Shown here one piece after another: positions 7,590-16,862 of a stretch of 64,000 bases of DNA. The position numbers and the translations under genes are program-made. Positions within the stretch are counted from its first letter, which is position 1, and the number at the start of each line of letters is the position of its first letter. The notes under the pieces are model-generated. The model was not told where the DNA came from. It worked only from the letters and a program-made list of their open reading frames with translations, and searched no databases. The stretch is from Rikenellaceae bacterium (lineage in GTDB: Bacteria; Bacteroidota; Bacteroidia; Bacteroidales; Rikenellaceae), in assembly GCA_015059945.1 (NCBI GenBank), contig SUZJ01000002.1, positions 185,337-249,336 on the forward strand, read 5' to 3'.

Positions 7590-9665
7590 ATGAAAATTAA
7601 ACAACTCCTAACAGCGGCGTTGGCTGTGGCTCTGGTGGGCTGCGGCCAAGCACCAACACTCGAAGTTATGACTTTCACCAACAACCTTACGCCCGAAGAG
7701 ATCGAGGCAGCCAAATTTACCCCCGAGGTGATGTGGAAAATGGGCCGTGTGGGTGGCCAGAAGCTCTCGCCCGACGGCTCGCAGGTGGCCTTTACCATCA
7801 CCTACTACAATATGGAAGAGAATAAGGGCTCTACCGCCATTTACCTCGTTTCGCCCAAGGGTGGCGAGGTCGTAAGGCTCGTCGAGAAGGGCTCGTCGCC
7901 CGCCTGGAATGGCGATGGCTCGAGGCTCTACTACACCGCCGAGGATGGCCAGATTTGGTGCATCAGGCCCGACGGCACCGACGCCCAGCAGCTGACCAAC
8001 ATCGAGGGCATCGAGAGCTGGGGTGTGGCCCCAAGCGACAATGTGCTCTACTACACTAAGCGCGTTCACGTCAAGGCCGTTAGCGGCAGCGAGATTCACA
8101 ACCAGCCCAAGTCTAATGTGCTCATCTACGACGACCTGATGGTACGCCACTGGGACTACTGGGATGAGGGCGACTACTCGCACATCTTTGTTGCTACCAT
8201 TGGCGAGGGCCTTGTCAGCGAGGGCAAAGACATTATGGAGGGTGCCGCTTGGGATGCACCTCTGGCCCCCTACTTCGACAGCGAGGAGATTGCTTGGAAC
8301 AATGCAGGTACCGCACTGGCCTACACTTCTAAGCCTCTGACTGGCGCCGAGTATGCCGTTTCGACCGACTCGGACATCGTAATCTACGACGTGGCCACCG
8401 GCACCACCCGAAACATCTGCAAAGAGTGGGGCGAGATGCCCGGCTATGACAAATATCCCGTATGGAGCCCCGACGACAAGATGATTGCCTTCCGCAGTAT
8501 GCGCAGGGCTGGCAACGAGAGCGACAAAGAGCGTCTGTTTGTATGGAACTCGGCCGACGGCTCGATGCGCGACCTTACGGCCAAGTTTGACTACAACGCC
8601 ACCAATTTGGTTTGGGAGGGCACCGAGGCTATCTATTTTGTAGCCCCCATCACCGCCACTCACCAGATTTGCCGCGTAGCTCTGGCCGAGGGCTCGCAGG
8701 TTGAGGTGCTCACCTCGGGCGACCACGATATCAACTCGTTCACCAAGGCGGGCAAGACCATTGTGGCCCATATGAATACCATTATGAAGGCCCCCGAGCT
8801 CTACACCCTCGATGGCGACAACAAGCTGTGCCAGATTACCTTCGTAAACCAGCAGATTTACGACAACATACCTATGGGCCGTACCGAGAAACGCTGGGTA
8901 CGCACCACCGATGGCAAGCAGATGCTCACTTGGGTAATCCTGCCTCCCAACTTCGACGAGAGCAAAAAGTACCCCACGCTGCTCTACTGCCAGGGTGGTC
9001 CCCAGAGCGTAGTGAGCCAATTCTGGAGCTACCGTTGGAACTTCCAGCTGATGGCTGCCGAGGGCTATGTGGTCGTAGCACCCAACCGCCGAGGCCTGCC
9101 CTCGTTTGGTCAGGAGTGGCTGGACCAGATTTCGGGCGATTACAGCGGTCAGAACATCAAAGACTACCTGGCAGCCATAGACGACGTGGCCAAAGAGCCT
9201 TGGAGCGACGAGGATAGGCTGGGTGCCGTTGGTGCAAGCTATGGCGGCTACTCGGTCTACTACCTTGCAGGCCACCACGAGGGCCGCTTCAAAGCGCTCA
9301 TCTCACACTGCGGTATCTTCAACTTTGAGAGTATGTATGGCCACACCGAGGAGATGTGGTTTGTGAACAACGACTACGGCGGCCCCTACTGGGACAAGAG
9401 CAACCGCACCGCTCAGCGCAGCTATGCCAACTCGCCCCACAAGGCAGCCGGCAAGTGGGATACACCTATCCTTATTATTACGGGCTGCAAAGACTACCGC
9501 ATCCCCTACACCCAGAGCTTGGAGGCCTTCAATGCGGCCAAGTTGCAGGGTGTGCCCGCCAAACTGGTAGCCTTCCAGAACGAGGCTCACCAGGTATTCC
9601 AACCCCAGAACTCGCTCGTTTGGAACCGTGAGTTCTTCGGCTGGCTCGACAAGTGGCTCAAATAA
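7590..9665 (+). CDS. S9-family prolyl oligopeptidase-like lipoprotein
   Basis: 691 residues when started at the ATG at 7590, which opens the lipoprotein signal MKIKQLLTAALAVALVGC (lipobox LVGC, Cys18); an upstream in-frame start would bury this signal. Residues about 45-430 form a WD40/beta-propeller-like N-domain (LSPDGSQVAFT, WSPDDKMIAF). The C-terminal alpha/beta-hydrolase domain has the nucleophile motif GASYGGY (Ser550), Asp635 (GCKDYRIP) and His667 (NEAHQVF), a complete triad. It probably cleaves oligopeptides, of the dipeptidyl-peptidase or acylaminoacyl-peptidase kind, in the periplasm or on the outer membrane. It follows the Nudix gene closely. Confidence 0.93.
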   Translation: MKIKQLLTAALAVALVGCGQAPTLEVMTFTNNLTPEEIEAAKFTPEVMWKMGRVGGQKLSPDGSQVAFTITYYNMEENKGSTAIYLVSPKGGEVVRLVEKGSSPAWNGDGSRLYYTAEDGQIWCIRPDGTDAQQLTNIEGIESWGVAPSDNVLYYTKRVHVKAVSGSEIHNQPKSNVLIYDDLMVRHWDYWDEGDYSHIFVATIGEGLVSEGKDIMEGAAWDAPLAPYFDSEEIAWNNAGTALAYTSKPLTGAEYAVSTDSDIVIYDVATGTTRNICKEWGEMPGYDKYPVWSPDDKMIAFRSMRRAGNESDKERLFVWNSADGSMRDLTAKFDYNATNLVWEGTEAIYFVAPITATHQICRVALAEGSQVEVLTSGDHDINSFTKAGKTIVAHMNTIMKAPELYTLDGDNKLCQITFVNQQIYDNIPMGRTEKRWVRTTDGKQMLTWVILPPNFDESKKYPTLLYCQGGPQSVVSQFWSYRWNFQLMAAEGYVVVAPNRRGLPSFGQEWLDQISGDYSGQNIKDYLAAIDDVAKEPWSDEDRLGAVGASYGGYSVYYLAGHHEGRFKALISHCGIFNFESMYGHTEEMWFVNNDYGGPYWDKSNRTAQRSYANSPHKAAGKWDTPILIITGCKDYRIPYTQSLEAFNAAKLQGVPAKLVAFQNEAHQVFQPQNSLVWNREFFGWLDKWLK

Positions 9666-9680
9666 GAGATATGGCAACAG

Positions 9681-9726
9681 ACAACAAGGGCTCGCATCGT
9701 TGCAGATGTGAGCCCTTGTTGTATTG
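9681..9726. terminator. Bidirectional terminator between S9 peptidase and MBL genes
   Basis: An 18-bp stem, ACAACAAGGGCTCGCATC (9681-9698) with GATGTGAGCCCTTGTTGT (9705-9722), has one G-T pair and a six-base loop. The convergent genes on each side (stops at 9665 and 9780) share it. Confidence 0.85.
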
Positions 9727-9779
9727 TCGACCGACGACCGTCAACCGTCAACCGACGAATAATTTTCAATTCTCAATTC

Positions 9780-10457
9780 TTATTCCATAGGTGCCAGTAC
9801 AACCTCTATATCGGTGTCGGCCAGTCGCTCACGTATGGTGGCTATCTGGTCGGCCGACATACCAACGGTGTGGATGGGGTAGAATACCTTTGGGCGCAGG
9901 GTACGAGCCGCCTCTACCGCCATATCTACGGTCATTGTGTAGGGCAAGTTTACGTTTAAGAACAGGTAGTCAATGTTCTCTACGGCAAGTAGTTCGGGTG
10001 TTAGTTCGGTATCGCCGCCAACGTAGATGCGCTTGTCGGCAATGGTAACTACATAGCCCACATCGCCACGCTCCTTGGGGTGGTACTGGGGGCGCTCGAT
10101 GTTGTAGGCCGCAACGGTCTCGACCAGCCCCCACGGCATAATGTGCAACCTCTGTGCGGGGCCCAGGTCAATGGCGCCATCAATCTGCTCGGCCACGTGT
10201 GGGGGTGCCACAACCATAGTCGTAGGCTTCGATAGTTGGGCTATGGCCTCGGGGTCGAAGTGGTCGTCGTGATGGTGGGTTACGAGTATCAGGTCGGCCT
10301 TGGGCAGCCCCTTGAAGTCGTTCTCGCTCAGGCAGGGGTCTACGTAAATGTGGCGGCCCAAGTGGGATATGCTCAGCGAGGCGTGACCAAACAGGCGAAA
10401 CAATATGTCGCACAGGTGGTTACCCTCGCGCTTGTCGGATGTGTATTCGCGGTTCAT
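9780..10457 (-). CDS. Metallo-beta-lactamase fold hydrolase (UPF0173/UlaG-like)
   Basis: 225 residues. The metal-binding motif THHHDDHFDPEA lies near residue 60, followed by a second histidine region, the acidic VGGDTELTPEL near 146 and the closing YPIHT near 196. This matches the small MBL hydrolases that lack the long insertions of glyoxalases. The N-terminus FRLFGHASLSI is typical of the subfamily. The substrate is unknown. There is no signal peptide. Its stop TAA runs directly into AATTGAG-type heptamer repeats (9763-9782). Confidence 0.87.
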   Translation of the reverse strand: MNREYTSDKREGNHLCDILFRLFGHASLSISHLGRHIYVDPCLSENDFKGLPKADLILVTHHHDDHFDPEAIAQLSKPTTMVVAPPHVAEQIDGAIDLGPAQRLHIMPWGLVETVAAYNIERPQYHPKERGDVGYVVTIADKRIYVGGDTELTPELLAVENIDYLFLNVNLPYTMTVDMAVEAARTLRPKVFYPIHTVGMSADQIATIRERLADTDIEVVLAPME

Positions 10458-10466
10458 AATCTTTTT

Positions 10467-10616
10467 GTCTAACGTCCAACGTCTAACGACGAATTAAATG
10501 GAAAATTGAAAATGGAAAATTGAAAATTCAACTCCCCCTAATTCCCCCTCTAAGTTAGAGGGGGTGTCACGAAGTGACGGGGGCGTGTGTTAATTTTGAA
10601 TCTTTAATTTTGAATT
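10467..10616. repeat. Repeat cluster between the MBL and rlmI genes
   Basis: GTCTAAC heptamers (10467-10487), AATT-type heptamers (about 10495-10532) and a REP-like double palindrome with CCCCCTCTAAGTTAGAGGGG (about 10543-10562), followed by GTCACGAAGTGAC and GGGGGCGTGTGT, then more AATT units up to the rlmI stop. Confidence 0.75.
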
Positions 10617-11810
10617 CTACTCGACGTACAGCACCAAGCCTTTGAGGTATTCGCCCTCGGGGTGGTAGATGTTGATGGGGTGGTCGGTGGGCTGAGTCAG
10701 CTGGTGCAAAATCCTCACCTTGCGCCCAGCAATGGCCGCAGCCGAAAAGACCGCCAGGCGGAACTGCTCTTTGCTCACCGCCTGCGAGCAGCTGAACGTA
10801 AAGAGTATGCCACCGCTGGCAATCTTCTCCATAGCTCTGGCATTGAGCCTCTTATAGCCCTGCAAGGCGTTGCCCAACACCTTGTGGTGCTTGGCAAAAG
10901 CGGGGGGATCGAGTATCATCATATCAAACTCGCCCTTCTCGACGGTGCGCAAAAAGTCGAACGTGTCCATAGCTGCGCTGCGGTGGGGAGCCCCCTCGGG
11001 GAAGTTGAGCTCGACATTGCGGTCTACCAGCTCGATGGCAATGGCGCTGCTATCAACACTCGTAACGCTCCTTGCGCCACCCGCCAGACCGTAAATCGAA
11101 AAGCCGCCCGTATAGCAGAACGTGTTGAGCAGGTTGCGCCCCTTGGCATAGCGGCCCACCAACTCGCGATTGGCCCTCTGGTCAATAAAGAAGCCCGTCT
11201 TTTGGCCCTTGGCCCAGTTTACGGCAAACTTGTGTCCGCCCTCCAATACAACCTCTTCGCCCTCGCCCGAGCCCAAAAGGTAGCCATCCTCGGCACCGAG
11301 GTCGGCCTTGTAGGGTAGGGTTTGGCTGCTCTTGTCGTAGACAGCCGTCAGTCGGTCGCCATAGGTGGCCCTGAGAGCCTCTACAATCTGCTCTCTCGAC
11401 AGGTACATACCCACGCTGTGGCACTGCACTACGGCCGTAGAGCCATAGATGTCGATGACCAGTCCGGGCAGATTGTCGCCCTCGCCGTGCACCAGTCGGT
11501 AGCAGGTGGTCGAGGCATTGTCGGTCAGCCCCAAAGCCTCCCTTACGGCATAGGCCGAGGCCAAGCGGCCATTCCACCACGCTTGGTCTATGGGCTCTTG
11601 GTCGAAGGTGAGTACCCTCACAGCTATCGAGCCCACCTGACAGTGTCCGCGAGCAATAAACTCGCCCTCGGCGGTGTAGACATCCACCAGCTCGCCCTCT
11701 TCGAGGGGCTGGTCGGCACGTTTTATGGCTCCTGAGAATACCCAGGGGTGGCGCCTGAGTAGTGACTCCTGCTTGCCCTTTGCGAGGTATATTTTCTTGT
11801 TGTCGGTCAT
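10617..11810 (-). CDS. rlmI: 23S rRNA (cytosine-C5)-methyltransferase, RlmI family
   Basis: 397 residues, the usual length of RlmI/YccW. The N-terminal PUA domain (about 1-75) includes GKQESLLRRHPWVFSGAI. A small central domain follows, then a Rossmann-type methyltransferase with NLLNTFCYTGGFS (SAM motif I, about 233-245) and MILDPPAFAKHHK (motif IV). It would methylate a cytosine of 23S rRNA. The start ATG overlaps the upstream exonuclease stop by one base (TAATG), pointing to translational coupling. The exact target nucleotide in this lineage is inferred. Confidence 0.88.
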   Translation of the reverse strand: MTDNKKIYLAKGKQESLLRRHPWVFSGAIKRADQPLEEGELVDVYTAEGEFIARGHCQVGSIAVRVLTFDQEPIDQAWWNGRLASAYAVREALGLTDNASTTCYRLVHGEGDNLPGLVIDIYGSTAVVQCHSVGMYLSREQIVEALRATYGDRLTAVYDKSSQTLPYKADLGAEDGYLLGSGEGEEVVLEGGHKFAVNWAKGQKTGFFIDQRANRELVGRYAKGRNLLNTFCYTGGFSIYGLAGGARSVTSVDSSAIAIELVDRNVELNFPEGAPHRSAAMDTFDFLRTVEKGEFDMMILDPPAFAKHHKVLGNALQGYKRLNARAMEKIASGGILFTFSCSQAVSKEQFRLAVFSAAAIAGRKVRILHQLTQPTDHPINIYHPEGEYLKGLVLYVE

Positions 11811-12391
11811 TATTTTGCTCTGTTAAGTTCGTTATACATCTCCAAGCATATCCAAGCGTCGGTGGCGGCATAGCGCATCTGCGAGTGAGTCATCTCTTTG
11901 GCCTCCCAGTTGCTGAGCCTCTGAGCCTTAGACACTCCTACACCCAGTATTATGGCGGCCATCTTGCGCAGACTCTTGTCCTCTATGCCAAAGGCCTCGA
12001 CCTCTTTTTGCAGCTCCACAAAGCCTGCGGGGCGGAAGTGGCGTATCTTGGACAGGTTGCGAATGTCGCCCCCAACATCTACACCCACTTTCAACACCCT
12101 CTTGTTCTCCAACAGCTTAATTAACGCCCTCTCGAAGCGCACCGAGCAGAGCCTGATGAGGTAACAGGTCGTAGGGGTAGACAGCTGCACCAGCGACACG
12201 TTGTAGCTCACACCTGCCTTGAACGAGGGCCTTGTCTCGGTGTCGAAACCTATGATGTTCTGGGCCGACAGCTCCTCGCAAGCGCGATTGAGGCCGTCGA
12301 GTGTATCGACCACCACAATCTTGCCCTCAAAGGCCGCTATGGGTAGCTCCTTTATCTCATCGGGTGTTATGCTCTTCTGAAACTCTTTCAT
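11810..12391 (-). CDS. DEDD-family 3'-5' exonuclease (RNase D-like)
   Basis: 193 residues from the ATG at 12391. The start is favoured because a -7 promoter box (TACTTTTG) lies at 12442-12449, on top of the more distal in-frame start, and AGAGAG precedes 12391. Exo I is FDTETRPSF, Exo II lies around VGVDVGGDIRNL, and the third acidic motif is YAATDAWICLEMY, so the DEDDy residues are present. There is no HRDC domain. It probably trims RNA or DNA 3' ends. It is coupled to rlmI, which suggests an RNA role. Confidence 0.85.
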   Translation of the reverse strand: MKEFQKSITPDEIKELPIAAFEGKIVVVDTLDGLNRACEELSAQNIIGFDTETRPSFKAGVSYNVSLVQLSTPTTCYLIRLCSVRFERALIKLLENKRVLKVGVDVGGDIRNLSKIRHFRPAGFVELQKEVEAFGIEDKSLRKMAAIILGVGVSKAQRLSNWEAKEMTHSQMRYAATDAWICLEMYNELNRAK

Positions 12392-12441
12392 ACTACTCTC
12401 TATCTTCACAAGAAATACTTTGTGCAGTGCTTTTCGGCCCA

Positions 12442-12449
12442 CAAAAGTA
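12442..12449 (-). promoter_or_regulatory. -7 box for the exonuclease-rlmI operon
   Basis: The reverse strand reads TACTTTTG followed by TGGGCC, the Bacteroidetes TAnnTTTG pattern. It lies just downstream of the recQ stop and gives a leader of roughly 45 bases to the ATG at 12391. Confidence 0.55.
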
Positions 12450-12450
12450 C

Positions 12451-14382
12451 CTATTTTTTCCGTAGTTTACCCAGCTTGTCTGTATAAATTTTGTGGTCGG
12501 CAATCAGGTCGCCCACAATCTCAACCACCTCATCGGGCCAAGCGCTGAAATTGGCCACCAGTTGCGGTACGCTCATAGGGCCTCGGTCGGTGAGTAGTTT
12601 TAGCACCACTTGTGGGGTGGGCTCGGTCTGGTTGTCGTCTTGGTCGCTCACCCTCACACGTCCCTTGCGACGGTCGATGCAGAGGTCGCAACAGCCACAG
12701 TCGGTGGCATCGCTCTGGCCAAAGTACTCCTGTATGTAGCGACTACGACACCCATCGTTCAGAAGGGCATACTGACACATAGCGTTGAGCCTGTCGCCTA
12801 AGCAGCGTTTGCGGGCCCGGTAGTTCTCGGAGTCGATAAACACATCGTGTTTGGGCACTCGGTCGCAGAGTAGGGTCAGCAGGGGAGTGAAGCTGCGTGG
12901 AACGTAGCGGATGATGTGTTGTTGCCAGAGTATTTTCAGCTGTTCACGCACCACCTCATCGGTGTAGCCGCTCAGGTGGGCAATCTCTTGTACGTCTATG
13001 GGTTTGAACTCCGTAAAGATACCCTCGTAGAGCCTCAGCAGGGCCAACAGTACCCCCTCCATTTCGCGCTTGCGTATGCGGTAGTCGTAGAGATCCTCAC
13101 GCGAGACGCAGAACATCACTCGTGCGCTATTCTCGCCCTCATCGGAGAGGGTCATATAGCCATTCAGGGTAAGCAGTTTTATGGCGTTGCGCACAAGCTG
13201 CACAGACAGGTGGTGAGCCGTACAAAAGTCGTAGATGTTGAACTGGAAACTCTGGCCGCCCCCCTCGCCGTATGCCACCATCAGCGACGAGCATATATCG
13301 TTGTAGATGTTCTTGATGAGCTTTATGGGCGGAAACTCGTTGTCTATCCTATTCTGACAGCGCGATATCTCGTCGCTGGACATAAGCAATACCGCAAAGC
13401 TACGCCCACCGTCGCGACCTGCACGCCCCGCCTCTTGGTAGTAGGCCTCCATCGAGTCACACATATCGTAGTGAACGACTACCCTCACATCCCTCTTGTC
13501 TATACCCATACCAAAGGCGCTGGTGGCCACTATTATACGCAGTTGGTCTTTGAGCCAGGCATCTTGGCGTATCGAGCGCTCCTCGTGGGGCATACCTGCG
13601 TGGTAGTAGTCGGCATCGAACCCTTTTTCGCGCAGATAGTTTGCCACCTTCTCGCACCCCTCGCGGGTACGAACATAGACTATGGCGCTGCCACTGACCG
13701 ACTCCAATATGCGACATAGTTGGTCGGACTTGTTGTAGGTGAGACGTACAACAAATGATATATTGGGCCTCGAAAAATCGCTCCTTATGATGTGAGGCTC
13801 GCCAAATTCGAGCTGACTCATAATATCCTCGGCCACAGAGGGGGTAGCCGAAGCCGTCAGTGCCAACACCGTAGCCTCGGGGGCCAGTGCTCGGAGCTCT
13901 TTGATGCGTAGGTACGAGGGGCGGAAGTCGTAGCCCCACTGCGATATACAGTGGGCCTCGTCTACGGCAATCAGCTGTACCTTCATCTTGGGCACCCTCA
14001 GGCGCATCATCTCCGAAGGTATTCGCTCGGGGGCAATGTAGAGAAACTTCACGTCGCCATAGACACAGTTGTCCAGAGCAATATCTATTGCCCTTTGCGT
14101 CAATCCCGAGTGGATGGCCACAGCATTTATGCCCCTGCGACGCAAGGCATCCACTTGGTCTTTCATCAGCGCAACCAGCGGAGTGACCACAATGCACAAC
14201 CCCTCGCGGGCCATTGTGGGCACCTGGTAGAGCAGCGACTTGCCCGCACCCGTAGGCATCAAGGCAAGCGTGTCGCGCCCGCCAACAACCGCCTCGATGA
14301 CCTGTTGCTGACCTTCGCGAAAACCCTCGTAGCCCCACCATTTGTGTAGTGTGGCAAGTATGTCTACCTGTTCGCAACTCAT
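12451..14382 (-). CDS. recQ: RecQ-family ATP-dependent DNA helicase
   Basis: 643 residues from the ATG at 14382. Helicase motif I is LMPTGAGKSLLYQVP, motif II VDEAHCISQWGYDFRP, and motif VI is near QEAGRAGRDG. The RecQ zinc cluster is seen as C...C..C in TDCGCCDLC, and the C-terminus holds winged-helix-like sequence. It unwinds DNA 3'-5' in recombination and fork repair. HRDC is not obvious. A -7 box (TATCTTTG) lies only six bases upstream of the ATG, so the mRNA may be leaderless or nearly so. Confidence 0.93.
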   Translation of the reverse strand: MSCEQVDILATLHKWWGYEGFREGQQQVIEAVVGGRDTLALMPTGAGKSLLYQVPTMAREGLCIVVTPLVALMKDQVDALRRRGINAVAIHSGLTQRAIDIALDNCVYGDVKFLYIAPERIPSEMMRLRVPKMKVQLIAVDEAHCISQWGYDFRPSYLRIKELRALAPEATVLALTASATPSVAEDIMSQLEFGEPHIIRSDFSRPNISFVVRLTYNKSDQLCRILESVSGSAIVYVRTREGCEKVANYLREKGFDADYYHAGMPHEERSIRQDAWLKDQLRIIVATSAFGMGIDKRDVRVVVHYDMCDSMEAYYQEAGRAGRDGGRSFAVLLMSSDEISRCQNRIDNEFPPIKLIKNIYNDICSSLMVAYGEGGGQSFQFNIYDFCTAHHLSVQLVRNAIKLLTLNGYMTLSDEGENSARVMFCVSREDLYDYRIRKREMEGVLLALLRLYEGIFTEFKPIDVQEIAHLSGYTDEVVREQLKILWQQHIIRYVPRSFTPLLTLLCDRVPKHDVFIDSENYRARKRCLGDRLNAMCQYALLNDGCRSRYIQEYFGQSDATDCGCCDLCIDRRKGRVRVSDQDDNQTEPTPQVVLKLLTDRGPMSVPQLVANFSAWPDEVVEIVGDLIADHKIYTDKLGKLRKK

Positions 14383-14550
14383 AACCCACAAAGATACGTT
14401 TTTTTGTCCGTTTGTGCAACACTTATCTTTGAGCCGCAGGGGTAATGTCTGAACCAGTGCTATAAATGTTCAAATTTTCCTCTCAGATACTAAAAACACA
14501 TAAAATAGTGTTACTTTTAGGACATTGAAAACATAACCCAACGACATATT

Positions 14551-15444
14551 ATGGAAAATAGCACATCTTATAATCTGCAATCGGTAACAAAGCGCTCGCT
14601 TGGCAGTAGCCTCTTTGAGTGCGTAACCATCGACAGCCAAAACCGCGAGGCACACGAACTGTCGGCCATAACTCCCTCGCAGCTTGTTGTAATACAGGCC
14701 GGTGCTATATGTATCTGTTTGCAGGGTAGTGGCAACTTTGTGATCAACAACACCTCTTACCACGTTGGCAAAGGTAGTATGATTACCATTTTGCCCAACA
14801 CCATTGTGGGCAATATCGACTCGACCGACGACTTTGTGGGCTATATTGTGGGGGTGAATACCAACTACTTGGCCGTGATGCAGATGAACGATATGGTCAA
14901 GTCGTATGTAAACATTATGAACAACCCCGTCTTGGCGCTTACCGAAGAGCAGGTGAACAAAATTATCGAGCTGGGCGAGATGCTCAAACGCAAAAGAGAA
15001 GATAGCGAACACCCCTTCTGTCAAGAGATTTGCAAGGCCTTGTTGAGTGTATTGTGCTACGAGATTTATGCCATCTATCGCCAAAATATACGCTTCGACC
15101 TGCAACCCCGCACACGTCAGGGGGCGCTCTGTCAAGAGTTTCTTGCGCTGGTCGAAAAGCACGCCATCGAGCACCGCGATATGGGTTTCTATGCCGACAA
15201 GCTGTGTATCACGCCCAAGTATTTGTCGGTGGTTATCAAGAAGATATCGGGCTACAGCCCTGCCGAGTGGCTCAACCGCAAGGTAATTTTGTATGCCAAA
15301 ACCCTGCTTACCAACAGCGATATGACGGTGCAGCAGATTTCGGCCGAGCTGCACTTTCCCAACCCCTCGTTCTTTGGTCAATACTTCAAGCGCCACGAGG
15401 GTATAACCCCCAAGCAGTACCGCAATCAGAATAGGAAGAGTTGA
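14551..15444 (+). CDS. AraC-family transcriptional regulator
   Basis: 297 residues. The C-terminal ~100 residues carry the two helix-turn-helix units: FYADKLCITPKYLSVVIKKISG and QQISAELHFPNPSFFGQYFKRHEGITPKQYR. The N-terminal part is a cupin-like sensor (LVVIQAGAICICLQGSGNFVINN). The ligand and targets are unknown. It is divergent from recQ. Its stop codon is followed at once by the ~85-bp repeat element (GCAAATGCGAGTAAGCGAGG). Confidence 0.92.
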   Translation: MENSTSYNLQSVTKRSLGSSLFECVTIDSQNREAHELSAITPSQLVVIQAGAICICLQGSGNFVINNTSYHVGKGSMITILPNTIVGNIDSTDDFVGYIVGVNTNYLAVMQMNDMVKSYVNIMNNPVLALTEEQVNKIIELGEMLKRKREDSEHPFCQEICKALLSVLCYEIYAIYRQNIRFDLQPRTRQGALCQEFLALVEKHAIEHRDMGFYADKLCITPKYLSVVIKKISGYSPAEWLNRKVILYAKTLLTNSDMTVQQISAELHFPNPSFFGQYFKRHEGITPKQYRNQNRKS

Positions 15445-15854
15445 AGCAAATGCGAGTAAGCGAGGGCAGAGATTGCTTGCAAGCTATGCCGAGCGTGAGC
15501 ATTTTAGAGCAAGCGTCAGCTTGGTCAATTGAGAATTGAGAATTGTTTTTCTTAGCTTCCCAACTCTCCCCAGCCCCACCGCAACTCCTCCCCTAAGTTA
15601 GGGGAGGTGACTGCAAAGCAGTCGGAGGGGTCTGTTAATAATCAACACACGCCCCCGCCTTCGGGCACCCCCTCTGCGAGAGGACTCGCAGACAATTTCG
15701 ACCACCCCTCGGCCCTGACGGGCCACTCCCCTTTCGTAGGGGAGTTTGGGTGGAGGTGGGTAAGGTTGTGCAATTCCTTTTTTACACACGCCCCCGCCCT
15801 TCGGGCACCCCCTCTAACTTAGAGGGGGAATAATGACTTAGGTCGTTAGACGTT
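15445..15854. repeat. Repeat-filled gap between the AraC gene and aroB, no gene
   Basis: It holds the ~85-bp element in reverse orientation (15447-15528), AATTGAG heptamers (15527-15545), and four REP-like double palindromes: about 15585-15632 (CTCCCCTAAGTTAGGGGAG), 15648-15680, 15695-15760 and 15785-15830 (CCCCTCTAACTTAGAGGGG). GTTAGAC heptamers (15840-15866) cross into the aroB 3' end. No plausible reading frame. Confidence 0.75.
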
Positions 15855-16841
15855 CTACGTTAGACTGCCAATCCCAGTGGGTAGTACCCAACCTATCTGC
15901 CCGCGGTTGTTCTTCTTGTCGTGAAGCATAGCCTCGTGCAGCTCCTCGGCAGGTAGGGTGGTGGTTGTGGGCAGGCCGTAGCGTTCCAGTAGCGCCACAA
16001 TGCGCCTGCAATCCTCTGCGCTCAACAGCCCCCTTTCGACCGCCATCTGGGCCGCGTGGGCAATGCCTATGGCTACCGCCTCGCCGTGGCTGTAGTCGCT
16101 CGTTAGGGCCTCGATGGCGTGGCCCAAAGTGTGGCCCAGATTGAGCACCTTGCGGGCACCCGACTCGCGAAAATCATTGTTCACCACGGCACACTTTACC
16201 GCCACCGAGCGGGCTATTATCTCGCCACACAGGGCGTAGTCGGTGCTAATCTCTTCGAGCGAATTATTTTCCAGCAGTTCAAACAGTTGGGCATCACCAA
16301 TTATGGCCGTTTTTATCACCTCGGCCATACCGCTGCGCCACTCCCTCTCGGGCAGTGTGGCGAGCCACGCAGGGTCGCAAACAACCTTGCCGGGAAGGTT
16401 AAACGTACCCACCATATTTTTCAGTCCGCCGAAGTTTATGCCGCACTTGCCGCCAATGGCAGCATCTACCTGAGCAAGCAGGGTGGTGGGCACAAGCAGA
16501 CACTTGATGCCCCTCATATAGGTCGAGGCCACAAAGCCTACAAGGTCGCAAATGGTGCCGCCACCTATGCCCACCAGCACGCTCTGGCGGTCGGCCCCAA
16601 CCTCGCTGAGCATTTGCCACAGCTGGGCTGCCATCTCCAAGGTTTTGCACCTCTCGCCACCCTGTATGGTGATTACCTCGCCAAAGAGCTCGTGAATCTC
16701 GTCATACATCGCAACGCTCTGGTCTACAATGGCTATTGTGCGCATAAAGCCCGAGTAGAGTTGGGCGGTGTCGGTCCAATCCTCTATGCCAATGATGCTA
16801 ACTTGGTCGGCTTTGCTGTCAATCTTGTAGGTGTAATCCAT
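15855..16841 (-). CDS. aroB: 3-Dehydroquinate synthase
   Basis: 328 residues from the ATG at 16841 (MDYTYKI), a little short for AroB. The NAD-binding motif GIGGGTICDLVGFVAS, the substrate loop LVPTTLLAQVDAAIGGKCGIN and the metal-ligand region NLGHTLGHAIE followed by SHGEAVAIG are all present. It converts DAHP to 3-dehydroquinate in the shikimate pathway. The last residues (GSLT) and the TAG stop are encoded by the GTCTAAC-type repeat that fills the downstream gap. It is divergent from typA. Confidence 0.94.
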   Translation of the reverse strand: MDYTYKIDSKADQVSIIGIEDWTDTAQLYSGFMRTIAIVDQSVAMYDEIHELFGEVITIQGGERCKTLEMAAQLWQMLSEVGADRQSVLVGIGGGTICDLVGFVASTYMRGIKCLLVPTTLLAQVDAAIGGKCGINFGGLKNMVGTFNLPGKVVCDPAWLATLPEREWRSGMAEVIKTAIIGDAQLFELLENNSLEEISTDYALCGEIIARSVAVKCAVVNNDFRESGARKVLNLGHTLGHAIEALTSDYSHGEAVAIGIAHAAQMAVERGLLSAEDCRRIVALLERYGLPTTTTLPAEELHEAMLHDKKNNRGQIGWVLPTGIGSLT

Positions 16842-16862
16842 AAAAATACCTAAATTTATTAT

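Noticed and set aside
7551..7590. Upstream start for the S9 peptidase
   Set aside because: It would place 13 polar residues before a clear lipoprotein signal and overlap the Nudix gene; the ATG at 7590 is better.
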